DNA of 64,000 nucleotides from Rapana venosa (GCA_028751875.1 CM054145.1:7715450-7779449), one strand, 5' to 3'; positions 32,484 to 40,975 are shown, counted from the stretch's first letter. Notes: generated by a model from the sequence alone, not told the origin. Numbers and translations: made by a program.

Positions 32484-34420
32484 TTCACATGTTCCCAAAT
32501 GTTCTTTATATTATGACTTGTGAGTGACTGAAAAAAGATGTGATTCACATGTTCCCAAATGTTCTTTATATTATGACTTGTGAGTGACTGAAAAAAAGAC
32601 AACACTTGAAGTTGATTACTAATCACATACAACTATAGCCACAATATATATATAGTGTTAGATTAGTACAGTACTCTGTAGTAGGCACTGAAACAACCAG
32701 GAAACCCCTTCTAACACTTTACAGAAAAACATGTTTCTCAAACGATCAATGTATTTATTTTCACACTTGTTTCATCTTGTGAATGCTCACAACAAGAACT
32801 GTCTTAAGTTCTAAATTTTAATGAGATGTGATGTTCAAATACATATTTAAAGAGGAGAAAATAAATACCCCTCCCTAACTCCCCCCACCCCTTTCCATAA
32901 AAAGTAACATGTATACATAATATACATGTGTAATGTTACAATTCTTATTAATTAATACTTCCTTCATTCCCCCTAGCTCGTGACAATTATATACACAGGC
33001 AATTCATAAAGTGAACTAGTGATTTACCTGTGTTTCAAAGGCCGCTTCAGTAGCGTACCCATTTCCCTGCAGAACTCCAAGGATCCACTGCAAATCAACA
33101 AGGAAACTTCTATTATTGACAAAAACAAAACCCAAAACATCAACTACAACAACAAAACTAAACCAAACCCTCCAAAAGTCAAGCTTATGGCTAATGTGTG
33201 TGTGTTTGTGCACATGTGTGCGTGCGTTTGTGTGTGCATGTGCGTGTGTACATGAGCATGTGCACATTTGTGTTCCTGTGTGCGTGGGCATGCGCATGCT
33301 TACTTGTGTGCATGTGTGTGATGGTTTTTTTTAGGTAGTGACTAAGTGAGTCAATTGGTGCTGCAGCAGCAAAGACAGAACAAGTGGTGGAGGATCATGC
33401 TGATGTCATTGGGTGCAGCAGCTAACACAACAGTAACATCATAGTTCATACCCAATGAAGCTGACAGATGAGTATCACTATTTCCTGCATATATGGCTTA
33501 CATGTGTGGAGCAACCCTCTGCTGGTTCCCATTTGACAATAATCATAGTGAGATCCCGAGTACAAATGTGTGCATTGTGTGTGTGTGTGTACTTTCTTAT
33601 CATCTTGTGCACAAGTTAAATCAGGCATCACATGCTTTCAAGCCCATGGCCAGTGGTATGATATAATTACTAGAATGAATCACTCAAAACTCGTGATAGC
33701 TATGTTGTATGTACATAAGTTACATAAAGTATTAATGCTGTATAGATATGATAAATGCTTTACGACCTGGACCACAAGGGCTGTGCAATTTTACCACTAC
33801 TGTCACCGAGTACTGTGCTAGCCTACTACTAGAGCCTAAGTCCTTCGGATGAGACTATAAACTGAGGCCCCGTGTTCAAACGCATGCAGAACATCTTTCG
33901 CACATGTAAATCCTGCTCTGCTTTTCGGAAGAGTAGGCCATTGTGTGCAGGTGGAAACATGACAAAATTTGCAAAACCGCATACACACGGGGACTGGATG
34001 TAAAAAGCACATGAGTGCTTATTCCATTATCCTCGATATAAAAGAATAAATAAATAAATAAGTCAGAGTAAGACCTTGAGTAACAGACTAACACTGACTT
34101 AAGAGTAACAGTAAGACTGATCACTTTTCGAATATGCATATGGCCTTTTCAAGTGTGGCCTTATGCAATCAGTGATCACGTTCTTCAGCTTTACTACTTA
34201 CAATATAAAAGTAACACACAAGATTTATCGTTCTCAAAATATTTAATGTTTACAAGGCAGCTAGGCTCCTCTAATCCCGTACATTTTGCAATGAATGTTT
34301 CATTCACAAAATTTTGTAGCCGAATTCGTCTGCATCAATGTCGTAATCCTTTTACGCGATCACAAAAAAACTTACCGTTCTCGATCCTTGAGCGGCAGGT
34401 CTTCTGATCAGGGCAAGCAT
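15223..34420 (-). CDS. PDHA1: Pyruvate dehydrogenase E1 component subunit alpha, nine coding exons
   Basis: This subunit pairs with E1 beta and, with thiamine diphosphate, decarboxylates pyruvate in the mitochondrial matrix as the first step of the pyruvate dehydrogenase complex. Coding exons on the minus strand are 34420-34376, 33066-33028, 28504-28331, 25999-25873, 23369-23278, 19357-19109, 17754-17618, 17039-16931 and 15388-15223. The model is about 378 residues, against about 390 in human. The cofactor motif GDGAANQGQ with ENN follows near residues 184-214. The three regulatory serines known in the mammalian enzyme are present: MGTS near residue 221, and YHGHS and PGTS near residues 281 and 288, which suggests control by PDH kinase and phosphatase. 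All introns are GT-AG and phases agree except at exons 8/9. There the last exon begins with one base too many in a run of five A, most likely a consensus error. Identity is recognised from family motifs; no search was run. Confidence 0.96.
15740..16060. repeat. Degenerate tandem unit in PDHA intron 8
   Basis: About three units of ~95-120 bp share GGGTTTTTTGTTGTTTTTT, GTGTGTTTTG and CACACAAGAAATAGGC. Confidence 0.7.
16495..16916 (-). repeat. SINE-C, full length, in PDHA intron 8
   Basis: A CA/CATG microsatellite (16495-16558) marks the tail side. The head with a CCGAGTGGTTAACACC-type A box lies at the high end, 16916. The SINE is in the same orientation as the gene and starts about 14 nt past the exon 8 donor. 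Confidence 0.88.
16931..17039 (-). CDS. PDHA1: PDHA exon 8
   Basis: One base plus 36 codons from [12 protein letters not shown] to ATDQELK. The acceptor is CACAG and the donor GTAAGG, ending in phase 0. A SINE in the same orientation starts about 14 nt beyond the donor. Confidence 0.96.
17100..17222. repeat. CA/CATG microsatellite in PDHA intron 7
   Basis: Alternating CA, TGCA and CACG units. 17223-17420 beyond it is T- and CAT-rich with no feature. Confidence 0.9.
17425..17600 (-). repeat. Repeat F, SINE-A head and a run of 57 C
   Basis: 17425-17472 is repeat F. 17475-17537 is the tRNA-like head of SINE-A on the minus strand (GGTGGTTAGAGCATTGCGCT). 17538-17594 is an uninterrupted C run, read as G in the PDHA transcript and close to the exon 7 donor. 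Confidence 0.85.
17618..17754 (-). CDS. PDHA1: PDHA exon 7: phosphorylation-loop exon
   Basis: Forty-five codons plus two bases from VDSMDVISV to SMSDPGT. The motif [12 protein letters not shown] carries the position of mammalian regulatory site 1, and the split serine at the junction is site 2. The acceptor is CTCAG and the donor GTGAGT. About 23 nt into the intron the transcript enters a run of 57 G. Confidence 0.98.
17790..18110 (+). pseudogene. LINE C-terminal fragment in PDHA intron 6
   Basis: Encodes [14 protein letters not shown] then KGRPSKTW, a hallmark of the C-terminal end of RTE/Jockey-like polyproteins. One frame shift occurs near 18010. Confidence 0.85.
18145..18395. repeat. 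Tandem duplication of about 125 bp
   Basis: Two diverged units each carry GGAAAATGTCT, AATGGATCTGTGTG, CTGAAACACTGCT and ACACAGCTGTCAGTTT. Confidence 0.85.
18545..18760 (-). repeat. SINE-A, minus strand
   Basis: Tail, body and core up to GTTTATAGTTTCATC; no head. Confidence 0.85.
18845..19015. repeat. Tandem repeat of about 75 bp, two and a part copies
   Basis: Units begin CAATCAAGATAAACCGCACA and end TTACAACTCAGG. A partial third unit follows at about 19000. It lies about 100 bp from the exon 6 donor. Confidence 0.88.
19109..19357 (-). CDS. PDHA1: PDHA exon 6: cofactor-binding exon
   Basis: Eighty-three codons from VPLGAGIAF to YVPGIW. It contains the thiamine diphosphate and Mg binding motif (GDG...N, then ENN) and the phosphorylation-loop sequence [11 protein letters not shown]. 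The acceptor is CCGCAG and the donor GTGAGT, phase 0 at both ends. A repeat-D copy lies about 60 bp upstream in the preceding intron. Confidence 0.98.
19412..19910. repeat. Repeat D fragment, repeat I and GAA-tailed repeat J
   Basis: 19412-19545 is repeat D. 19555-19780 matches, in reverse, the block at 43890-44150 (repeat I: GGATAGAAAAGAGGGAATTC, TTTATGCTGACAG). 19785-19905 matches 49330-49460 (repeat J) and ends in GAA repeats. Confidence 0.78.
19925..20275 (+). repeat. Repeat D, near full length, in PDHA intron 5
   Basis: Starts with a repeated CCAAT unit and runs to CATATCAGACGGAAAAAGCC. Close to the copy at 9775. Confidence 0.87.
20385..20830 (+). repeat. SINE with a different tRNA-like head and A/C body
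   Basis: The head around 20400-20470 has GGGCAGTTAAGATG and GGTTCTGGGTTCAATTCCC, which look like A- and B-box regions. The core of SINE-A follows to about 20640, then the SINE-C tail with a GT/poly-G insertion near 20730-20757. Confidence 0.75.
20835..21415. other. Intron 5 sequence, no feature except a CAAGT cluster
   Basis: AT-rich sequence with two long A runs. 21338-21415 is a cluster of imperfect GTCAAGTCA units resembling the tail of repeat G. Confidence 0.55.
21419..21718 (+). repeat. SINE-C, near full length
   Basis: Head TATAGCCAGATGGTTAAGAC and GGTTCAAATT, the middle CAGACCTGCCAGTGCC, and the tail CTCGGAATGCGGCTA. Confidence 0.87.
21740..22335. repeat. LINE 3' tail (minus), repeat E (plus) and SINE-A (minus)
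   Basis: 21748-21825 is an ATT-tailed LINE end in reverse. 21830-22080 is repeat E with a T run of about 27. 22085-22330 is a minus-strand SINE-A with body and head-proximal part. Repeat E and SINE-A share the core GTCTCATCCGAAAGAC. Confidence 0.8.
22335..22840 (+). repeat. SINE-C tail then repeat E, near full length
   Basis: 22335-22400 is a SINE-C tail. 22440-22830 is repeat E from TTTCTCTGCGTGAAATTCGG through TTGCCGTGGGTC and AAAGACTAGCACCCAGACC. Confidence 0.82.
23000..23270 (+). repeat. TG microsatellite and repeat G with CTTGA tail
   Basis: 23010-23095 is TG-rich. 23100-23270 contains GTCAGTATTGTAATTGCCC and TTCACGGGATGATTAAAGCG and ends in four CTTGA units: the 3' end of a retroelement, also seen near 28185-28240. 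Confidence 0.75.
23278..23369 (-). CDS. PDHA1: PDHA exon 5
   Basis: Two bases complete the split glycine, followed by 30 codons. They carry the conserved [13 protein letters not shown] and [11 protein letters not shown] motifs of E1 alpha. The acceptor is TTTCAG and the donor GTTAGT. A retroelement tail made of CTTGA repeats ends about ten bases inside the intron beyond this donor. Confidence 0.97.
23480..23955 (-). repeat. SINE-A (minus) followed by TG and CA microsatellites
   Basis: The SINE occupies 23482-23690. TG/CG repeats run 23692-23810 and a pure CA run 23881-23935. Confidence 0.87.
23966..24016 (-). pseudogene. Decayed copy of the 3' end of PDHA exon 4 (most diverged)
   Basis: On the minus strand it reads GTTTTGGCAGAGCTGATG followed by a GTTAGC donor-like site, aligned to the exon 4 end. 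An indel breaks the frame upstream of that. Confidence 0.6.
24070..24350 (+). repeat. Repeat I and poly-T/poly-G
   Basis: 24070-24265 matches repeat I at 43890-44150. A T run and a G run end it near 24340. Confidence 0.72.
24571..24630 (-). pseudogene. Decayed copy of the 3' end of PDHA exon 4 (in frame)
   Basis: Reads [17 protein letters not shown] with an in-frame GTTAGT donor. The first ~75 bases of exon 4 are absent and a TG repeat takes their place. No acceptor AG lies at the junction. Confidence 0.72.
24645..25285 (+). pseudogene. LINE 3' fragment, ATT-tailed family
   Basis: Encodes [31 protein letters not shown] and [16 protein letters not shown], the C-terminal end of CR1/L2-like polyproteins. 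The 3' end has GCGCTATATAAGTTCC and an ATT tail. It lies between two exon 4 fragments. Confidence 0.87.
25286..25720. other. Intron 4 sequence with a CA microsatellite
   Basis: AT-rich sequence, with CA/CACG repeats at 25520-25600. No gene. Confidence 0.55.
25721..25774 (-). pseudogene. Decayed copy of the 3' end of PDHA exon 4 (closest)
   Basis: Differs from exon 4 at a few bases and lacks one G near the end, so the frame breaks just before the donor. It shares with the 24571 copy a Trp codon in place of the exon 4 Arg. A CA/TG tract replaces the upstream half. Confidence 0.8.
25873..25999 (-). CDS. PDHA1: PDHA exon 4
   Basis: Forty-two codons plus one base encode [25 protein letters not shown] and VLAELTG. 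In the E1 family this part lies near the cofactor and subunit interface. The acceptor AG is the end of a long TG/CGTG microsatellite that serves as the pyrimidine tract. The donor is GTTGGT and the exon ends in phase 1. Three decayed copies of its last ~50 bases lie further along the intron toward exon 5. Confidence 0.96.
26080..27100. repeat. 46-bp minisatellite, about 22 units, in PDHA intron 3
   Basis: Each unit contains ACAATGACTC, TTTTGCCTGGCATACTG and CCATTTCACACATAAA. Units up to about 26660 are nearly identical. From there to 27100 they carry many single-base deletions. No spacers occur between units. Confidence 0.95.
27101..27720. other. Intron 3, no gene recognised
   Basis: Low-complexity A/T start, a short CA tract at 27356-27375, then unassigned G-rich sequence. 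Confidence 0.5.
27725..28240 (+). repeat. Repeat D then part of repeat G
   Basis: 27725-28055 is a diverged repeat D with many small deletions. 28185-28235 matches the end of repeat G (GTCAGTATTGTTAATTGCCC). Confidence 0.78.
28331..28504 (-). CDS. PDHA1: PDHA exon 3
   Basis: Fifty-eight codons cover the N-terminal region, with [11 protein letters not shown], the helix [16 protein letters not shown] and [11 protein letters not shown], all typical of E1 alpha. The acceptor is AACAG and the donor GTCAGT, phase 0 at both ends. Confidence 0.96.
28515..28860. repeat. CA and TA microsatellites in PDHA intron 2
   Basis: CA/CATG repeats at 28530-28675 and a TA run at 28808-28852. Confidence 0.9.
28962..32386. 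mobile_element. Candidate 3.4-kb DNA element with 17-bp inverted ends
   Basis: The left end AGTAGGTAGCGGCAGCC (28962-28978) and the right end (32370-32386) are inverted with one mismatch. GTT lies directly outside both ends, a possible 3-bp target duplication. The interior is unlike its surroundings. It contains no intact transposase; short minus-strand open frames near 30057-30284 and 30403-30627 may be remnants, but I do not recognise them. A GT repeat (30926) and a poly-G run (31010) are internal. Confidence 0.55.
32440..32600. repeat. GT microsatellite and a 61-bp tandem duplication
   Basis: GT run 32448-32480. Then two nearly identical units (about 32479-32538 and 32539-32600) carrying CACATGTTCCCAAATG and TTATGACTTGTGAGTGACTG. 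Confidence 0.93.
32640..33000. other. Intron 2, no feature recognised
   Basis: AT-rich sequence without repeats or coding signal. Confidence 0.5.
33028..33066 (-). CDS. PDHA1: PDHA exon 2
   Basis: Thirteen codons encode the end of the presequence and the start of the mature protein ([10 protein letters not shown]). The acceptor is CTGCAG and the donor GTAAAT, phase 0 at both ends. The peptide fits the region just before PFKLHKLD, where animal E1 alpha proteins have a similar short stretch. The pyrimidine tract before the acceptor is weak. Confidence 0.8.
33190..33330. repeat. TG/CATG microsatellite in PDHA intron 1
   Basis: Alternating TG, TGCA and CGTG units. The following 33340-33835 is unassigned. 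Confidence 0.88.
33838..34058 (+). repeat. SINE-A, 5' truncated, in PDHA intron 1
   Basis: Core CGGATGAGACTATAAACTGA through the tail CCTCGATATAAAAGAAT, ending in AAATA repeats. Confidence 0.88.
34376..34420 (-). CDS. PDHA1: PDHA exon 1: start codon and presequence
   Basis: Fifteen codons begin with ATG at 34420-34418 and are followed directly by a consensus GTAAGT donor. The peptide [15 protein letters not shown] is rich in Arg, Ala and Leu with no acidic residue, as expected for the start of a mitochondrial targeting sequence. It ends in phase 0, matching exon 2. Stops lie close upstream in the same frame, so this ATG is the natural start. The exon was located by position and splice signal rather than homology, so it is less certain than the others. 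Confidence 0.72.
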
Positions 34421-34850
34421 TATGCTTTAGTACCGATATTGCGCGTAGAAAATGAGCAAACTGTTAAAGAAAAAGTACTAAATTTAAGTTGCCGACCCAA
34501 CCCGACGATAGTTTTTGGAGTGGACGACCTTGAAGAGGGCAGGGCAAGGGAGGCCACTCTGTTATGTAGCCTACCAGGGAAAGAGAATAATAGTATCACA
34601 CATACAAGGTCAGCACACAGGTGTCACACGCGCAGTGGTTTCTGTTCACGTGCGTTGAAATGGCATGCCATAAGGTCACAAGTCGGGTTCGGTCATCACG
34701 ATTGAAAAATTGCCGCAGGGTTTAGGCTATTAGCCTATCTGTGATAGGGGCACAGACGTTCTTTTCAATATCAATGGGAAGGCGAAGAGAGTAGGCCCAG
34801 TAGCTCGCGCTCTCTCTCTCTCACCCCCGCATGAATTAAAATCAGTTGGT
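34421..34850 (-). promoter_or_regulatory. Probable PDHA 5' untranslated and promoter region
   Basis: This repeat-poor stretch lies just upstream of the PDHA start codon and contains more CpG than the surrounding sequence. No TATA box at a fixed distance and no clear initiator can be named. Its role is inferred only from position. Confidence 0.35.
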
Positions 34851-35850
34851 ACGTAGTTTACTCAAAAGAAAAAGCGTTAAGATTGTCGAGATTCACGCCA
34901 AGTTGTTTGGAGGATGTACAACAAACAACAACCCCCCCTCCTCGGAATTTGTTCACGGTTTTTTGCTAGCAGCATTTCCATTGGTGATTAGTGTGCTACT
35001 AATAATTAGTGTGCTACATAGCGTAACTACACGCAAAACACACACGCGCGCGCGTGCAGGTTTGTAGGGTAAGGTGACTTGAGCATAGGCCTAGCCTTGA
35101 AGTCGGAATGCAGCTGTCTTATTGAAAAACCGTTGCAGAAGCAAAATCTCACCTTTGGTGAACTTCAGCTCTAGCCCAGGATGGAAGTTAAAAAAAAAAA
35201 AGAGATGGATTAGCAGGAATAGAGTAAATTTTTAAAAAGAAAGAAAGGGGGGGGGGGGGGGGGGATGTCAACATTGAAAATGTAAAAGTGTATAGAAGTA
35301 TGTCATATGCTCCCCCCCCCCCCCCCCCCAAAGTGAATACAGTTAGAAATCCTTTATATATATATTTTTTTTCTTTTTCAAAATTTGTTCAAAAAGAAAA
35401 TCAGACCTAACTCCACCCCAAAATCTGCAAAAGGCATTAAAACAACTCAAGTAACATACTCATGATCCAAGTTGACTAATTTCAGTCATCAAAGTACACA
35501 AAATGGAAAAAACTCCTAGAGGTTTTTTTTGGTATGCACTTAAAGACACAAGCACGCTATGTTTACATCCTTTACAGGGGAAGGGGGGGGGGGGGGGGGG
35601 GGGAAACAATGTTGGCACACAATTTATTGCAACAGACTTAGTTTATATCAAATGAATACACAACAAAAAACCACTCATATACCCCCCCAAAAAAAAACCC
35701 AACAACACAACAACAACAAAACCAAACAATAAAAATCTCCACCAAACCCAACAACAAGCAAAAACAATCAAACAAACACCTTCCTCCCCCCCTTCTGCCC
35801 CCACCCCCCCCCCCCCCCCAAGGAGGAAAAGCATTCAGTACATCTTGTAA
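34851..35850. other. Intergenic: SINE-C tail and several poly-G and poly-C runs
   Basis: 35095-35175 is a SINE-C tail. Homopolymer runs of about 17-22 bases occur at 35248 (G), 35312 (C) and 35583 (G), with a C-rich run at 35803. No gene. Confidence 0.65.
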
Positions 35851-35859
35851 GCATGAAAA

Positions 35860-36190
35860 AAAACAACCCAAAACTTTCTGCCTTTCGGAAGAGTAGGCCT
35901 TTTAGTGCCAGTAGGAACAGGTGCCTAAAAACCCAACCCAACAACAACAATAAAAAACCTAACAAACAGAAACCAAATAAAAAGCATGCACACAAGTGTC
36001 TGTTTAGACATCTCTGAAGTCAGAATACGGCTACCTTCCACAGGTTACAGAGTGAATAGGAGAGATTACAGGGAGGGGGAGGGGAGCAGGTTAGGGAGGT
36101 ACAAGTCGAGCCAAGTCAAGTCAAATTTTTATTTCCAGATGGTACATTGAATAAGCAATGCATTTGCTTTTTTTCATCAAGCCATCTATC
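35860..36190. repeat. SINE A/C fragment and repeat F (minus)
   Basis: 35870-36040 combines a SINE-A middle with a SINE-C tail. 36108-36190 is repeat F in reverse, starting with CAAGTCAAGTCAA. Confidence 0.72.
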
Positions 36191-37220
36191 TAAGAACAAA
36201 TTTCTTAATGATTATACTGAAATTATTGCATCCTTTACCATTAAATTAAACCAGTAAAAAGAGGAAAATTTATAAGATAACACATTGAAAAATACAAATT
36301 ACACACATATACATACACACACATACTCATACACACCTGCGCGCGTGCGCACTCATGTACACACACACACTTTTACAAACAATGTTTGAAGAATTAAAAA
36401 AAATAAAATAATAAAATGTCAGGCCAAACAAATTACTTCACCTACTGTTTCATCCATCTTTCACGTTTATACTTTAGATAATAAAAAGGTACAGGAACAA
36501 AACGTTAGAAAATACTAGGCATTCGTTGCGTCATTACTGGCAATATTGCCTTCAATGACCTCCCTCCTCTCCTACGCCACCCAGCAAACGTGTGCTTATA
36601 TGCGCTCATACTCTTCAAATAGCGCTTTTTAATAAGAATATATTCACACAATAACTATCAAGCAAGCAAGACAAGTCAAATAAGACAATGATAATGATTA
36701 TTATAATAGAGATACAATAATAACAACAATCACCCATCACCATGAGACAACAATATAACAAATAATCCCCATCACCATGAGACAACAACATAACGATAAT
36801 AACAGAAAAGCATTGGAAAGGATGGGGGGGTAGGGGTGGAGTATCAAGGGGGAAGGGGGAAGACACATTTAATCAAATAGAAAAATAATAATAAAAAGAC
36901 AATTATTCAAACAAGTAAAACCCCAGTACAATACAAAATTCAAAAGCCCATAATCAACTGGACTATCAAACTAAAACAATATCGCTTATAATAGTACTAA
37001 TACAACAATTTGAGTATGGAGAAGGGGGTGCAATGGACAGAGGAGAGATTAGGTGGGGGGGGGGGGGGGGGGGTGGAGGGACTGTTTTGTTTTATTTTTA
37101 AAATAGATGTCACTGCCATTTTTTTGGGTAGGATCAAAATGTGTCCCTGCAGTATTTTGTAACTGCACTTAAAAAAAAACAACCTTTGGGATGGGGGGGG
37201 GGGGTGGGGGGGGGGGGGGT
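36191..37220. other. Intergenic, no gene; CA repeat, CACCATGAGACAACAA duplication, poly-G runs
   Basis: CA repeats near 36300-36372. A ~45-bp near-duplicate at 36730-36800. G runs near 37037-37072 and 37194-37219. Confidence 0.6.
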
Positions 37221-37224
37221 CTCA

Positions 37225-37560
37225 TTGTGGGCTAGAGCTCCAAGGTTCACCAATGGGGAGATTTTTACGTATGCGACCTTTTAAAAATTTTTTTTTTTTA
37301 AATCGCCACCATTTAGGTAGTCCCATTCCGATTTTGAGGGTGGTGTCTAAACATGAAGCCTGTGTGCATGCGAGGCTTTTTGTTTGTTGGTTTGGTTGGG
37401 TGGGGAGGAGGGGGGGATGTTGGTCATCCAATCCTACTGGCACACAATGGCCCACTCTTCAGAAAAAAGAAATGGGTTTTTCACATGTGCGCAAGATGTT
37501 TGCATGCGTTTGCACCTGGGGCCTCGGTTTATAGTCTCATCTGAAGGATTTTGATACTGT
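37225..37560 (-). repeat. SINE with C tail and A core, minus strand
   Basis: The SINE-C tail (GCTAGAGCTCCAAGG) is at the low end, the SINE-A core (CCTCGGTTTATAGTCTCATC) at the high end. Confidence 0.78.
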
Positions 37561-37917
37561 TGGATTTTTTGGGTCAAAGTTGGAAGGAAGGGCGAGACTA
37601 GGAATTTAACCCAGAACTTTGCTGGTAGGCAAACGTCTAACCATCCTCCTGCCCTCCTGTTTAAACCTTGGTTTAAATTAAAAATAATGTCTCTTCAGCA
37701 AGTATCAATACATGAAATGAGTGCAACAAGCAATGCTTGTAATGGCACTTTAAAATGCATGTGCCAAAAAATGGGCTGAAGATGTACGGGAGAAGAGAAC
37801 TCGTTTTCACATTACAACAGTAATCTGGGAGAAAACCCCCCAGCTTATAAACAAAAACAATTAACAGAGGAGAAGTGAATGTATCATGGCAATACATTAT
37901 AGATGTTTTGTTCCCCC

Positions 37918-38262
37918 ATGTTCCACGATGACCTCCAAAACAGAAAGAGGAGGCAGCTGCCGTTTCAGAAATTGGGCAGAAATTTGATTATAGTGGAGAT
38001 GCCTTCCCCACAGTACATCCCCTCCTTTTCGGCCAAGAGGGTATAAGGACAGTCAGCGTTGGAGATGTTCTACAAAGGCCAACTAGCCCCCAGGGCTGCA
38101 GCACCTAAGGACTGTGCAAGTCAAGCCTCCTAGTCAGAGAGTCACAGTCGATCACTAAAGACTATATTGGAATTCCACGAGTGGGAAAGCCACCGATCAT
38201 ACTGCCTCTCACTTTGCCATTGCCCCCAGCATCAATGGTTTAATCAAGAGCTGTGATAAAGC
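37918..38262 (-). repeat. 345-bp module also present in the knottin gene intron
   Basis: It matches 44451-44800 and 55935-56290 over its whole length with moderate divergence, but stops before the propeptide exon. The minus strand holds a short open frame in the duplicated copies that I cannot identify. Confidence 0.85.
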
Positions 38263-38475
38263 ATAAGGCAATTCAACAAGGCAGCATTATTGCAAGACAA
38301 CGACTGTGCAGTCGCCTCCTATGGCAGGTTTGCAGGAGGCGAGATGACATTCTGGGAGTAATAAAGTATCCATCTTGCAATGTTGACAGAACTTACAGTG
38401 AGCATGGTAATGGAGAAATTGGTACTTTAGGTAAATCAACATATAACCTATCCACACACAAAAAACCCTTCCTGA

Positions 38476-38483
38476 GAAAGAGA

Positions 38484-38559
<76 letters not shown>

Positions 38560-38640
38560 GGGGGAAAGAGATAAAAAGACAGCGAGAGAGACAGACAGAC
38601 ACATGGAGAGATAGACAGACATACAGACAGAGTGCATGTT
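38476..38640. repeat. GA microsatellite
   Basis: A pure GA run to 38555, then GACA and GA mixture. Confidence 0.95.
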
Positions 38641-39715
38641 TGAGACAATTGTGTATCATTGTTGTGTGCTTTGTTCATATTAATTTGTTCATTATTTTGC
38701 TCCTGGGCAAGAAAATTTGCTTGTTTGCCGATTTCTCTCTGGTGGCTTTGACATAGACAATATTGTGCCTTTGACCAGAGAAAAATCTTATAATTTACAT
38801 AAAATCAAAATCCACAACAGCAGCGAGTTGAAATCACACTTTTATTTTGTTCTTGTATATGATATACACATGTATATTGTTATGATTATGTGTTTAGGCC
38901 TATATTACCTCAAAGGACATTAGAAGATACAAAGATAAGTATACGGAACAATGACTGTAAGCAAAGACTTGGACTAGACTAAACCATTTTCTGAAAATTT
39001 CTGGGATACAGAAAGGCTCATTTAAAAACCTTACAAAAGGGTGATAATCACTAAGAGAGGCGATTTCATCTTCGATGTGGAATATTTTTTTAAATGCTGG
39101 TTTGTAGTTTATAACAGAACATAAAATGTTACCATGGAAATCAACTTCAACGCCATTTAGAATAAAGTTTTTAAAAAAAAGCAAAAAACAAAAAAAAACC
39201 CTTCACATACAATGTGATAACCGATTATTATTTTAGTTGAAATTCTGTAACAATCTTGCATTCCTACAGAAATTACAAAGTTACATTTTTTTTAAAACCC
39301 AGGAAAAGAGAAAATTCTATAGAACAGGAAAAAAAATCTCTCGGTAAACCTACAGGCGTCCCATCATGTCAGTACACTTACAAGAAAACAACAGAACAGA
39401 CTACTGTGATGAAAGCTAGGCACCAAAAGCTTTTGGAAGGAAAAGCCTGCCTAACAGTGGACTGTACTGTGCAACTCCAAAGCCTCCTCACAGCCCATTT
39501 GGGATGGTTACATTCAGTCTGCCATCCTGAAAGTCAGACAATGAATTTATTAACATTAGCTTACAACATTTGTGTACAAACTTCAATCTCGCAAGTAAGC
39601 ACACACGCACACATGCACTCACGACCATGTGCACGCAGCACACTTTTTTGCGAGGGCAGGATGAAAAAAAAGGTGTAAACTTAAATCTTTTATCCTCAAT
39701 AAAGATCATTTTGAC
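38641..39715. other. Intergenic, no gene recognised
   Basis: AT-rich sequence. 39650-39715 resembles 3680-3755. No supported coding region. Confidence 0.5.
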
Positions 39716-39727
39716 TTTATCTCTCTC

Positions 39728-39799
<72 letters not shown>

Positions 39800-39840
39800 A
39801 ACACCACACACACTCACACACACACACACACACACACACT
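39716..39840. repeat. CT then CA microsatellite
   Basis: CT units to 39774, CA units to 39839. Confidence 0.95.
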
Positions 39841-40500
39841 TATGTTTGCTAGTACGTGCAAAATACTAGGAAAAAAATATGTTTAAAATGCTCCTTTCTA
39901 CTTGCTCTGATTTGTTATACTCTTTTTTAAACTTTAAAGATGTCTAAATCGATTTTTTTCTCATTTATTGTGTTGCCAACAATTCATTTATTTCTCCATA
40001 TGTTAAAATCCTATTCTATCAGGAAAAAACAAAAATTATGAATGTAAAGTCAATTGAACATCTAGATAATAACGCATTATCTTATAACAAAGTATACTAT
40101 ACTAACAAATAAACATTGAAAACAGTGGTTTTTGCCATGCGTGACTGAAAATCCTAGATTACTTGTGAATGGGTATGGATGTCTCCAAAAATTTATCCGC
40201 AGATAATTTGGAATCCATTTTTGTACAATGCCCCTGTATTTTAAAAAAAGCTTAGTTTTTGTTAAAGTTGGATTGAGGAATGTGATGATGATGAGAGAGA
40301 GCGAGAGCGATATGATGTGAGAGAGATGAGAGCAAGAGAGATGAGGGCAAGATAGAGATTGTGTTAGTATGTTACAAAAATTTCTTTGGGGGCCACTTCT
40401 AGCTCAATAGAATTTTACCGTCTTGTGGGGAACCACTTCTCAGGAAGAAGGGGGGGGGGGGGGGGCTGAATTACAGGAACAAAACTCTGCCTTGACTGAA
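39841..40500. other. Intergenic, no gene recognised
   Basis: AT-rich, then a GA-rich patch at 40290-40350 and a poly-G run at 40449-40465. Confidence 0.5.
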
Positions 40501-40504
40501 CATG

Positions 40505-40975
40505 GTCTATAACACAATAAAAGAAACAAACATTACAATACAATGCCATGCAATGCAACAGAATGCAATAAAATACAATTCAATACAAAGTGCAATGGTG
40601 TACAATACAATACAATGCAGTTCACCGCCATACAATACAATGCAACATAATACAATACAATGCAACATGATACAATACAATAGGAAACAAAACAATACAG
40701 TACAATTCAGCACAATAAAATAAAATGCATTACAATACAACACAAAACAATAAAATATATTACTAAACTGAAAAAAACCCCCATAATAAAATGCAATGCA
40801 ATACAATTCAGCACAATTAAATACAACACAACAATGCAATGCAATGCAACAACGCAATATTATACAAAACAAAACACCATAATACAACTGAAAATAAAAT
40901 ACAAGATAATATAATACAATACAGTGCAACAGTACAATTCAGCACAATACAACGCAGCACACCACACCACACAAA
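40505..40975. repeat. ACAAT/GCAAT pentanucleotide array
   Basis: About 470 bp of imperfect 5-bp units such as ACAAT, GCAAT and ACAAC, ending in ACACC units at about 40970. Long open frames over it are artefacts. Confidence 0.93.
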
